Positions 1-5,334 of a stretch of DNA of 7,630 nucleotides are shown piece by piece (position 1 is the stretch's first letter; every line of letters begins with the position of its first letter). The notes under the pieces are model-generated. The model worked only from the letters and a program-made list of their open reading frames with translations. It had not been told where the DNA came from and ran no database searches. A program made the position numbers and the translations under genes. The DNA comes from Bacteroidales bacterium (GTDB lineage: Bacteria; Bacteroidota; Bacteroidia; Bacteroidales; UBA7960): positions 1 through 7,630 of the forward strand of contig PWND01000070.1 of NCBI GenBank assembly GCA_003557965.1, read 5' to 3'.

Positions 1-365
1 TCTATAAAGAATCTTTGTTGAAAGACATTAAATATGCAGGTTTTTTATTTGAGTCGTTGGCAACTCACGAGCTAAATGTCTATGCCAAAGCCAATGATGC
101 AAATGTATTTCATTATCATGACTCGTACGGCTTGGAAATTGACGCTATTGTCCAGAAACGAAATGGAGATTATGCTGCTTTTGAGATAAAGCTTGGTGTA
201 GGATTTATAGACGAAGCAGTTGAAAACTTGAAAAAATTTGAAAGAAGTATAAATACAGCAAAAATGGATTTGCCGAAATCTCTAAACATTATTACCGGCA
301 CAGGAATGAGTCATAAAAGGCCGGACGGAATAAATGTTATATCATTAGCTTCTTTGGGGAAATAA
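1..365 (+). CDS. C-terminal part of an AAA/DUF4143 family ATPase (5'-truncated by window edge)
   Basis: The reading frame is open to the first base of the window (codons from base 3), so the TTG at 15 is probably not the true start and the N-terminal AAA domain lies outside. The visible 120 or so residues match the C-terminal DUF4143 end of this ATPase family: a hydrophobic helix (AGFLFESLATHEL), a strand with HYHDSYGLEIDAIV, then AAFEIKLG. The spaced acidic and lysine residues (E and D in LEIDAIV, E and K in FEIKLG, residues 41, 43, 57 and 59 counted from the TTG) form the PD-(D/E)XK nuclease-like signature; whether it cuts DNA is unknown. This subtype (FEIKLG ending) differs from the other three ATPases in the window. 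The TAA stop is followed 17 bases later by a GC hairpin and T-run that could terminate it. The gene converges on the Fic gene. Confidence 0.8.
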   Translation, partial: YKESLLKDIKYAGFLFESLATHELNVYAKANDANVFHYHDSYGLEIDAIVQKRNGDYAAFEIKLGVGFIDEAVENLKKFERSINTAKMDLPKSLNIITGTGMSHKRPDGINVISLASLGK

Positions 366-378
366 TTTCTACCTTTTG

Positions 379-447
379 TGTAGGCCGAGCTTGACCGGCC
401 TTTTTGGTGATAAATGATGCGATGGTAGTGACAGGGCTAGACTTGTC
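379..447 (+). repeat. Hairpin repeat cassette, copy A (partial: two REP-like hairpins)
   Basis: This copy has hairpin H3 (383-400, GTAG overlapping its foot at 380-383, loop GCTTGA) and hairpin H4 (430-447, GACAGG/CTTGTC, loop GCTAGA, one G-T pair, preceded by GTAG at 426-429). Between them is the linker found in other copies (GATAAATGATGCGA at 409-422). The upstream hairpins H1 and H2 seen at 5066 and 6802 are absent. It sits between two convergent genes; the TAG stop of the Fic gene lies six bases past H4. Confidence 0.75.
383..405 (+). terminator. Probable intrinsic terminator of the upstream ATPase gene
   Basis: A GC-rich stem (383-388 with 395-400, GGCCGA/CCGGCC, one A-C mismatch next to the loop) encloses the loop GCTTGA and is followed directly by five T (401-405). 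It lies 17 bases after the stop of the + strand ATPase. It is also the third-type hairpin of repeat cassette copy A, so a mobile hairpin may have been adopted as terminator. Confidence 0.5.
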
Positions 448-453
448 CTTGGG

Positions 454-1494
454 CTATTTTATTGAATAATTAGTACCTGGGCCAGTTCCAAATTTTTCAA
501 TCAAGTTTTTCTCAATCAAATCAGGCAAAATCCTCTTAACTGTCGGATTTGGAATTCCAAGTTTTTTTGCAATATCTCCTGATTTGCATCCGGCATTGTT
601 TTCAATGAAGGTTAATATTGCTTTTTCTCTTGGAGACAACCTTGTCTCAACGCCTTTGGATTCTAATTTATTCATTAATTGTTTCTGAATGCTACCAAGG
701 GCATTGAAGAAAAATCGAATCCACTCCGTAATATCCTCATTTGGTCTTTGAGCCTGGCAACTTCTAAGAACTCTGTAATATTCAGTTTTCCTATTTTCAA
801 TCTCATGCTCAAAACTGACGTACTGAATCCATTTATAACCGTGTTTTAACAAAAGTAAGGTTGAAAGCAATCTGCTCAATCGTCCGTTTCCATCTTGGAA
901 AGGATGAATACTAACAAACTCATAAGCAAACAATGCACATTTCACAAGCGGATGAGTTTCCTTGTCATTATTATACCAATCAATTAACAACCTCATTGCA
1001 TCCTGTGTCGGAAGTCCGGTTGGAGTTGTCTGAAAGATAATTTTCCGACTCCCATCGGGTAGTTTTGCTTCAACAGCATTACAGAGTTGCTTGTAATCAC
1101 CTTTGTGCCATTCGTCTTTTTTGCTATGTTTCAACAAAATGTTGTGCAGGTTTTTTATGCTACTTTCTGTTATCGGAATATCGTCATATGACTCTGAGAT
1201 TAAGTCTAATGATTCAAAGTATCCCACAACCTCTTGTGAATCTCTATCAACGATTTTTGTAATGTCAATTCCCTTTAGCAACGCTTCAACTTCTTCATCA
1301 GACATTTTTGAACCTTCAATTCGTGTCGATGCTCCAACACTACGAACAGTAGCAATTGCTTTTAACTGCTTCAAACTTTGTCCTTCTTTCTTTTCAATTG
1401 AAGTCCACGTAGCATCAAATCTATCGATTTGACTAATAAGCCGAATTAGCTCCCAGTCAATATCCATACTAAAATTATGCACTTTGTTTTCCAT
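454..1494 (-). CDS. Fic family protein (probable AMP transferase) with C-terminal winged helix
   Basis: Fic enzymes transfer AMP from ATP to hydroxyl side chains of target proteins. The full catalytic motif HPFQDGNGRLSR is present at residues 197-208: His197 is the general base, Asp201 is the expected Mg2+ ligand, and Asn203 and the two Arg (205, 208) bind phosphate. The N-terminal stretch S56-G61 (STRIEG) fits the inhibitory helix motif (S/T)xxxE(G/N), with Glu60 expected to block ATP, so this looks like a class II, self-inhibited Fic. Residues about 287-346 read as a winged helix-turn-helix (LSPREKAILTFIENN, then GDIAKKLGIPNPTVKRIL), suggesting DNA binding and autoregulation. At 346 aa it has the length usual for Fic-HTH proteins and appears intact. 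The ATG at 1494 is the first in frame; a second Met (residue 10) is a possible alternative. The target protein cannot be told from sequence. The gene is monocistronic and diverges from the MntA/HepT operon. Confidence 0.9.
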   Translation of the reverse strand: MENKVHNFSMDIDWELIRLISQIDRFDATWTSIEKKEGQSLKQLKAIATVRSVGASTRIEGSKMSDEEVEALLKGIDITKIVDRDSQEVVGYFESLDLISESYDDIPITESSIKNLHNILLKHSKKDEWHKGDYKQLCNAVEAKLPDGSRKIIFQTTPTGLPTQDAMRLLIDWYNNDKETHPLVKCALFAYEFVSIHPFQDGNGRLSRLLSTLLLLKHGYKWIQYVSFEHEIENRKTEYYRVLRSCQAQRPNEDITEWIRFFFNALGSIQKQLMNKLESKGVETRLSPREKAILTFIENNAGCKSGDIAKKLGIPNPTVKRILPDLIEKNLIEKFGTGPGTNYSIK

Positions 1495-1498
1495 ACTA

Positions 1499-1506
1499 CA
1501 AATATA
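1499..1506 (-). promoter_or_regulatory. Possible -7 promoter box of the Fic gene
   Basis: On the minus strand TATATTTG matches the Bacteroidota -7 element TAnnTTTG and ends four bases before the Fic ATG. That would give a leaderless or nearly leaderless transcript. I see no TTG at the expected upstream distance, and the region is AT-rich, so this could be chance. Confidence 0.3.
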
Positions 1507-1521
1507 TCACTAAAAACTTAA

Positions 1522-1600
1522 TTCGATACGATATGATTCGTGTTTATTCGATAAATATTCGAAGATTATGATACGATATGAGCTTATTGTATACGATAAC
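1522..1600. promoter_or_regulatory. Operator-like repeats upstream of the Fic gene
   Basis: The 8-mer ATACGATA occurs three times in the same direction (1526-1533, 1571-1578, 1591-1598), two of them inside the 12-mer GATACGATATGA (1525-1536, 1570-1581; 45-base spacing). Between them lies an imperfect palindrome, TTCGA, seven bases, TCGAA (1547-1563). Such clustered sites just upstream of an HTH-carrying Fic gene fit binding sites for its own winged helix; this is inference. The stretch carries no credible gene. Confidence 0.45.
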
Positions 1601-1625
1601 GGTGCGGTTAAAATGCTCTCTCGAC

Positions 1626-1748
1626 GGTGGCTGAGGTTCTCGAAGCCACCACCCCGGACAAGTCGAGCCATGGCGTTTGTGTTGGTCGGGCTTGACCGAC
1701 CATAATGTTAAAAAATGATGCGTTCGTAGTGACATGGCTAGACTTGTC
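1626..1748 (+). repeat. Hairpin repeat cassette, copy B, with an extra TGAG/TCGAA-type hairpin
   Basis: The first part is a 6-bp stem GGTGGC/GCCACC (1626-1631, 1645-1650) around a 13-base loop containing TGAG and TCGAA, resembling a common dispersed bacterial palindrome. Then comes H3 (1684-1701, GGTCGG/CCGACC, loop GCTTGA) and H4 (1731-1748, GACATG/CTTGTC, one T-T mismatch, loop GCTAGA), with GTAG just before H4 (1726-1729). H3 differs from other copies by a paired C-to-T and G-to-A change that keeps the stem. It lies between divergent genes. Confidence 0.7.
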
Positions 1749-1781
1749 AGTTTTATCGTCGGGAAAAATCTGCAGCCTTGA

Positions 1782-1814
1782 CTTTTTGGCTTCTTTTTGG
1801 GTCAAGCCAAAAAG
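1782..1814. repeat. Perfect 11-bp inverted repeat
   Basis: CTTTTTGGCTT (1782-1792) and AAGCCAAAAAG (1804-1814) are exact reverse complements around an 11-base loop. No gene ends next to it: Fic starts 288 bases to the left on the other strand and MntA starts 182 bases to the right. It is therefore an orphan hairpin, possibly a relic of an inserted segment. The rest of 1749-1919 shows no gene. Confidence 0.5.
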
Positions 1815-1919
1815 AAGAAATAAATAAAGAACAGAAAAGCTATGGTTTTCATTGGTCATGCTCATCCACTGGATATTTCGCTAACGCTATGACGTGCTCT
1901 TTCTGCCGACTGCCAAGCA

Positions 1920-1947
1920 CTGTATCCCCTGTAGGCCGGGCTTGACC
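1920..1947 (+). repeat. Hairpin repeat cassette, copy C (broken in hairpin H3)
   Basis: The sequence around GTATCCCCTGTAGGCCGG is the H3 approach of the cassette, with GTAG at 1931-1934 and the loop GCTTGA at 1940-1945. After GGCTTGACC (1939-1947) the match stops and the 3' stem arm is missing. The preceding 1866-1919 looks like a strongly diverged version of the H1-H2 part (for example GATATTTCGCT against GATATTGCGCT). The breakpoint leads straight into the promoter of the nucleotidyltransferase gene. Confidence 0.55.
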
Positions 1948-1960
1948 TAAAATATTTTCA

Positions 1961-1991
1961 TTGTAAAATTTAAAATAAAGCCTTATCTTTG
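1961..1991 (+). promoter_or_regulatory. Bacteroidota-type promoter of the mntA-hepT operon
   Basis: TTG at 1961-1963, a 20-base spacer, and TATCTTTG at 1984-1991 match the Bacteroidota primary sigma consensus (TTG, about 19-20 bases, TAnnTTTG). The -7 element ends only four bases before the ATG at 1996, so transcription would be expected to start at or one base before the start codon, giving a leaderless mRNA. Confidence 0.55.
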
Positions 1992-1995
1992 AGTT

Positions 1996-2286
1996 ATGAC
2001 TACAAAGAGTGAAATATTCGCTAAATTGAAAGAGTTAAAACCAACTCTTTATAATGATTATTCAGTAAAAGAGATAGGTGTGTTTGGTTCTTTTTCAGAA
2101 GGTGATTTTTCTGATGAAAGTGATATTGATATTCTTGTTGAATTAGAGAAACCCATTGGATGGAAGTTTTTTACTTTGGAACTTTACCTGGAACAGGTTT
2201 TTAAAAGAAAGGTGGATCTGGTTACAAAGAATGCTTTGAAAGGTCAAATAAAGGACAAAATCTTAAATCAAGTAAATTACGTCTAA
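1996..2286 (+). CDS. mntA: MntA-type minimal nucleotidyltransferase antitoxin
   Basis: A 96-residue stand-alone nucleotidyltransferase of the DNA polymerase beta-like (MNT) fold. The signature GSx10DxD is exact: G31, S32, then D43 and D45, and the third metal-binding Asp is probably D74 in KVDLV. In studied HepT-MntA pairs the MNT protein uses ATP to add AMP residues to a tyrosine of the HEPN toxin and so neutralises it; this one has all the residues for that. Length is normal for the family. The gene starts four bases after a good -7 promoter element and stops two bases before the HEPN gene, so the two are surely co-transcribed. No Shine-Dalgarno sequence is apparent, as usual in Bacteroidota. 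Confidence 0.88.
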   Translation: MTTKSEIFAKLKELKPTLYNDYSVKEIGVFGSFSEGDFSDESDIDILVELEKPIGWKFFTLELYLEQVFKRKVDLVTKNALKGQIKDKILNQVNYV

Positions 2287-2288
2287 TT

Positions 2289-2636
2289 ATGAAGAGAAAA
2301 GACAGGACATACAAAATGTACCTGGACGACTTGTTATTGGCTATGACTAGGATATCTGAATATATTAATGATCATACTTTTGAAAGTTTTAAAAAAGATT
2401 ATAAAACAGTTGATGCCGTTATTCGAAACTTTGAAGTTATAGGAGAGGCTTCAAAAAATATCCCCGGTGAGATAAAATCAAAATATCCTGAGGTCCCTTG
2501 GGCTGAAATGTATTTGTTAAGGAACAAAGTTTCTCACGAATATTTTGGAATAGATTATGACATCATTTGGGATGTTGCATATAACCACCTGCCTGAAAAC
2601 AAAACCCAGATTGAACAAATAATTGAGAGAGAATAA
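2289..2636 (+). CDS. hepT: HepT-like HEPN domain ribonuclease toxin (DUF86)
   Basis: A 115-residue, largely helical protein of the HepT/DUF86 family. The HEPN active-site motif Rx4HxY is complete in RNKVSHEY: R78, H83 and Y85. In characterised members Arg and His carry out metal-independent RNA cleavage, and the Tyr is the residue AMPylated by MntA; the same is inferred here. Typical family landmarks also appear (an N-terminal YLDDLLLAM helix, the IRNFEVIGEASKNIP segment, and the tail DIIWDVAYNHLP). Length is normal and there is no damage. It follows mntA by two bases, the normal order for many MNT-HEPN modules. Its TAA stop is directly abutted by repeat cassette copy D, with no room for a separate terminator, so the cassette hairpins may end transcription. 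Confidence 0.88.
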   Translation: MKRKDRTYKMYLDDLLLAMTRISEYINDHTFESFKKDYKTVDAVIRNFEVIGEASKNIPGEIKSKYPEVPWAEMYLLRNKVSHEYFGIDYDIIWDVAYNHLPENKTQIEQIIERE

Positions 2637-2638
2637 AT

Positions 2639-2834
2639 GGCTTCACCCCGGGCTATTGATATTGCGCTCCTGACGGAGCTTGGGGGATACGCACTGCATC
2701 CCGTGTAGGCCGGGCTTGACCGGCCTCGTTGATGATAAATGATACGAACGTAGTGACAGGGCTTGACCTGTCTGAGCTAGGTCTGTCATGGCTTGACTGT
2801 CCCTTGGTTTCAGCTTTGAGCTTGCCTAAGCCTC
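2639..2834 (+). repeat. Hairpin repeat cassette, copy D (lacks the first arm of H1)
   Basis: It starts in the loop and 3' arm of H1 (GGCTTCACCCCGGG, 2639-2652) and runs through H2 (2666-2679, GCTCC/GGAGC, loop TGAC), H3 (2708-2725, GGCCGG/CCGGCC, loop GCTTGA, GTAG at 2705-2708) and H4 (2755-2772, GACAGG/CCTGTC, loop GCTTGA, GTAG at 2750-2753). A degenerate H5 with a GCTTGA core is at 2791-2796. The tail (AGCTTTGAGCTT, 2812-2823, and CCTCAA) is shared with copy E. It begins two bases after the hepT stop and separates two convergent transcription units. 2835-2878 holds nothing recognisable. Confidence 0.8.
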
Positions 2835-2878
2835 AATTTTGTTTTTGTCATTAGTAGGATAACAGAGAACAGAAATTC

Positions 2879-4126
2879 CTACTGTAGAATTTTGTAAAAG
2901 GGGAGAAAAGACACAGTAGTATTATTTATTTTTAATTCTGCTTCAAAATTCCTGTTTATAATCCATGCATGTTGTGGATTGTATTTCTCAATGAAACTCC
3001 GAAAAGATCTGGAAATTGTAGGTTTGGAAAAATTACCGTACTTTACTTCAACAGGCAGTATATCGTTAGTTTTGTTAATAACAAAGTCAACCTCGGCTTT
3101 ATCTTTAGTCCGCCAATAATGTAAGCTCCAATTCTTCCATCTAATGTGTTCTTTAAGAACCAGGTAAACAAAATTTTGAAAAACAAAGCCGTATTGTTGG
3201 TTCATAGTTAAATTGCCCATTTGGTTTATGGCATAATTTCTAAATCCTAAATCATTGAAATAATAAACCGGTGATTTTGTTAATTCTTTTATTTTATTTG
3301 TGTAAAATGCTGAAACATAGCTAATGCTAAATGTTTTTTCAGCAAACCAAAGGTATTTTTTTAGTGTTTGCACTGAAACATTTAATTGACCAGCGATTGT
3401 TGAATAATTAATAAAATTGCCGGTTTGTGCCGAAAGAATTTTTATTAAACCTTGAAAAACGTCAGGCCTTTCAATTTTTAGCAAGTACACAAGATCTTTC
3501 TCAATATAGCTTTTGAAAATCTCATCAATTAGCTTCAGTTTTTCCGATTGCCTCATTTCCAGAACAATTCTGGGGTATCCTCCAAAATTGAGATATTCGC
3601 TTAGAAGCAACATTGTTTGATGTTGTTCTAATTCAAAGAATTGATTCAGCTTGTTTTCATATTTGTAGTTTGTTTTGAAGTTAACAAATTCCTCAAAATT
3701 TACAGATTGCATTTCATACACCCTCTTCCTGCCCAGAAGGGACTCACTTATCTTAGCTTTAAGATCAAGGCTTCCTGATCCACTAATAATAAATTTATAA
3801 TTAAGATTTCTATCATAGATCCCTTTCAAAAACAGTCCGGAATTTTCTAAGCGCTGAATTTCATCAATAAAAACAAAGCCCTCATTTCCAATTTCCAGCC
3901 TGATTTTCTGTAATAAAGCTTCCTGGGATTCAAAAAATTTTGAATCTGTATCTACGTCAAGGTTTAAAAACAAGACATTTTTATTTTTTGCTTTTAAATC
4001 TTCAATAACTTGTAACATTAAAGTTGTTTTTCCAACCTGCCTGCCACCGGTAATAATAGTTATTTCTTTTTTTGGAAGATGATATTCTATGTCTTTTTTT
4101 ATATGACGCTTTATCATGCCTTTCAT
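2879..4126 (-). CDS. AAA family ATPase with C-terminal DUF4143 domain
   Basis: A 415-residue P-loop ATPase. Walker A is GGRQVGKTT (residues 27-35, Lys33), Walker B is FVFIDE (84-89, Asp88-Glu89), and a sensor-like ISGSGSLDL segment lies at 114-122. After the ATPase core come the family landmark GGYP (182-185) and a winged-helix-like stretch (about 238-262, YSTIAGQLNVSVQTLKKYL). The C-terminal DUF4143 part has AEVDFVI (E345, D347) and LPVEVKYG (E360, K362), a PD-(D/E)XK-type signature. Biochemical role is unknown. The architecture suggests an ATP-driven switch coupled to a nuclease-like or DNA-binding module. It is full length and probably cytoplasmic. It belongs to a different subtype (GGRQVGKTT, SGSGSL) from the ATPases at 5335 and 7173 (GARQVGKT, AAGSLL). 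The upstream gap 4127-4301 contains only AT-rich sequence and a tandem repeat; no convincing promoter was found. Confidence 0.88.
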   Translation of the reverse strand: MKGMIKRHIKKDIEYHLPKKEITIITGGRQVGKTTLMLQVIEDLKAKNKNVLFLNLDVDTDSKFFESQEALLQKIRLEIGNEGFVFIDEIQRLENSGLFLKGIYDRNLNYKFIISGSGSLDLKAKISESLLGRKRVYEMQSVNFEEFVNFKTNYKYENKLNQFFELEQHQTMLLLSEYLNFGGYPRIVLEMRQSEKLKLIDEIFKSYIEKDLVYLLKIERPDVFQGLIKILSAQTGNFINYSTIAGQLNVSVQTLKKYLWFAEKTFSISYVSAFYTNKIKELTKSPVYYFNDLGFRNYAINQMGNLTMNQQYGFVFQNFVYLVLKEHIRWKNWSLHYWRTKDKAEVDFVINKTNDILPVEVKYGNFSKPTISRSFRSFIEKYNPQHAWIINRNFEAELKINNTTVSFLPFYKILQ

Positions 4127-4242
4127 TTATTAAAATATCGGACTAAAACAAATGCATAGTTTTAAAAATATTGGCTAAAATACATAATCATTTGATATTA
4201 TGCAAATAATTATGCAAAAAGTGAAAAAATAAAAGAAGGATT

Positions 4243-4337
4243 GGTTAATCAGGGAAATGGTTGATTAGTTAAATGGTTTACTGGTTAATTGGGAAAATAG
4301 TTTACTGGGAAAGTGGTTGATTGGGAAAATAGTTTTT
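4243..4337. repeat. Imperfect tandem repeat rich in GGTTAATTGGGAAA
   Basis: Variants of TGGTTRATTGGGAAAATAGTTTACTGG follow one another. The 16-mer ATTGGGAAAATAGTTT is exact at 4288-4303 and 4320-4335 (period 32), and more decayed units extend left to 4243. It encodes the last dozen codons and the stop of the RhuM remnant. Simple A/T/G tandem arrays of this kind grow by slippage. Confidence 0.7.
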
Positions 4338-4697
4338 TTCAATATATTCTTTTATGTGCTGGGTTGCCCATTGTTGAAATTTTGTTGCTACATGCGATTT
4401 TATTCGGTAGCCAACAGATATTATGGCATCGAGATTATAATATTTCTGTGTTCGTTTAACTTTACGTGAACCTTCTTTCTGAACTTGTAAGAAATCCTTA
4501 CAAGTTGCTTCTTCGTCCAATTCTCCCTCATCGAATATGTTTTTAAGGTGTATGGTAATATTTTGCGAAGTTGTTTGAAACAATTCAGCCATTAATTTTT
4601 GTGTGAGCCAAACGGTTTCATCTTGAAAACGAACATCTAATTTTGTTTCGCCGTCTTCAGTTTGATATATAACTATTTGTGATTTATTTTCTTCCAT
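4302..4697 (-). pseudogene. RhuM family protein, 3'-truncated by a tandem repeat
   Basis: The 131-residue product begins as a normal RhuM (virulence protein RhuM family) N-terminus: IVIYQTEDGETKLDVRF, then DETVWLTQKLMAELFQTTSQNITIHLKNIF in pieces (residues 8-55), GSRKVKRTQKYYNLD (76-90), AIISVGYRIKS and FQQWATQHIKEYI (107-119). Full-length relatives are, from memory, more than twice this length. From about residue 120 the reading frame runs into the tandem repeat (NYFPNQPLSQ is repeat-encoded) and stops. No further RhuM-like sequence is visible downstream in 4127-4301. It is therefore a truncated gene, though the kept part, which has a helix-turn-helix look, could still be made. The molecular function of RhuM is not established. 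ATG at 4697 is the natural start, and a promoter-like sequence lies just upstream. Confidence 0.75.
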
Positions 4698-4713
4698 GTT
4701 TATTAATTGTAAA

Positions 4714-4762
4714 TAGCAAATTTAAAAGTGCCAATTTTTCGCAAATTAAAAGTACCAGTTTT
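4714..4762. repeat. Two tandem 24-25 bp units, possible IS21-type insertion sequence end
   Basis: The unit at 4714-4738 is repeated at 4739-4762 with few changes (GCAAATTTAAAAGTGCCA against GCAAATTAAAAGTACCA). Short direct repeats of this look occur at the ends of IS21-family elements, but no istA/istB gene is in the window, so it could only be a relic. The following 4763-4918 has no gene that I can support. Confidence 0.35.
4717..4745 (-). promoter_or_regulatory. Possible promoter of the RhuM remnant, inside the tandem repeat
   Basis: On the minus strand TTTG (4745-4742), 17 bases, and TAAATTTG (4724-4717) resemble the Bacteroidota promoter with a slightly short spacer. The start would fall near 4713, about 16 bases before the ATG. 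Both boxes come from successive copies of the tandem unit. Confidence 0.35.
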
Positions 4763-4918
4763 AAGTAAAAAAAGAACGTTTACTAATTTACCTGCAATTA
4801 ACATTGGTGTAAAACTGGAATAAGTGTTTCTATTGTAACTGTGAAGAAAGATTGTGGATTGGTGTTTAACATGTCCACCTCGAGCGCCGGCTAGAAACCT
4901 CGTTGTCTCCCTTTCCCG

Positions 4919-5057
4919 TGTCATCCCGGTCGTCAGGGAGGGATCCCGTTGATGTGATAATGTGCAAATGTGGTTTGAGGTTTTGGGTCTGAGGAGATTA
5001 AGGTCACTTCGACTCTTTTCGCACCCCCGGGCTTTATGCCGTCGATGCGGAATGACA
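4919..5057. mobile_element. MITE-like element with 10-bp terminal inverted repeats
   Basis: TGTCATCCCG (4919-4928) and CGGAATGACA (5048-5057) are inverted repeats matching at 9 of 10 positions and bound a 139-base segment that is GC-richer than the genes and has no coding potential. No target-site duplication is evident. It sits directly in front of repeat cassette copy E, so two different repeat families are stacked here. Confidence 0.45.
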
Positions 5058-5065
5058 AAATTTTC

Positions 5066-5256
5066 CCCGGGGCTTCACCCCGGGCTATTGATATTGCGCT
5101 CTTGGCGGAGCTTAGGGGATGCGCACTGTGTCCCGTGTAGGCCGGGCTTGACCGGCCTCACTGATGATAAATGATGCGAAGGTAAGGACAGGGCTTGACC
5201 TGTCCGAGCTAGACCTGTCATGGCTTGGCCATTGAGCTTTGAGCTTTTTCAGCCTC
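5066..5256 (+). repeat. Hairpin repeat cassette, copy E (most complete)
   Basis: H1 is 5066-5084 (CCCGGGG/CCCCGGG, 7 bp, loop CTTCA). H2 is 5098-5111 (GCTCT/GGAGC with a T-G pair, loop TGGC). H3 is 5140-5157 (GGCCGG/CCGGCC, loop GCTTGA, GTAG at 5137-5140). H4 is 5186-5205 (7 bp with the outer G-C, loop GCTTGA, preceded by GTAA rather than GTAG). H5 is 5220-5232 (ATGGC/GCCAT, loop TTG). The tail GAGCTTTGAGCTT is shared with copy D. It lies downstream of the minus-strand ATPase ending at 5335 and upstream of the RhuM remnant. Confidence 0.8.
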
Positions 5257-5292
5257 AAACGATTAAACGACTAAACAATTCAACGATTAAAC
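5257..5292. repeat. Short imperfect tandem repeat (ACGATTAAAC type)
   Basis: AACGATTAAACGACTAAAC is followed by AATTC and again AACGATTAAACAAC, giving a roughly 9-10 base slipped repeat. It lies between cassette E and the 3' end of the ATPase gene; 5293-5334 carries nothing recognisable. Confidence 0.5.
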
Positions 5293-5334
5293 AACCTTTG
5301 GTAATCGGTGCAATTTCAGATATTGGTCTCGGGA

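Noticed and set aside
1065..1432. Two + strand reading frames of 65 and 109 codons
   Set aside because: They lie wholly inside the Fic gene on the opposite strand and have no family resemblance or start context; the Fic frame carries an intact catalytic motif.
1544..1865. Minus-strand reading frames of 63 and 85 codons with peptides such as GQARPT
   Set aside because: They translate the hairpin repeat; the same peptide recurs wherever the cassette is read on the minus strand (for example 6830-7096), so it reflects the DNA repeat rather than a protein.
4127..4180. Promoter for the ATPase at 2879-4126
   Set aside because: The best candidate on the minus strand (TGCATTTG) breaks the conserved TA of the -7 box and has no TTG at the right distance.
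4703..4924. Minus-strand 73-codon frame
   Set aside because: It spans the tandem unit and repeat-like DNA upstream of RhuM and has no recognisable domain.
4962..5174. Plus-strand 70-codon frame rich in Arg and Leu
   Set aside because: It runs through the MITE-like segment and cassette E, and its composition is that of translated GC-rich hairpins.
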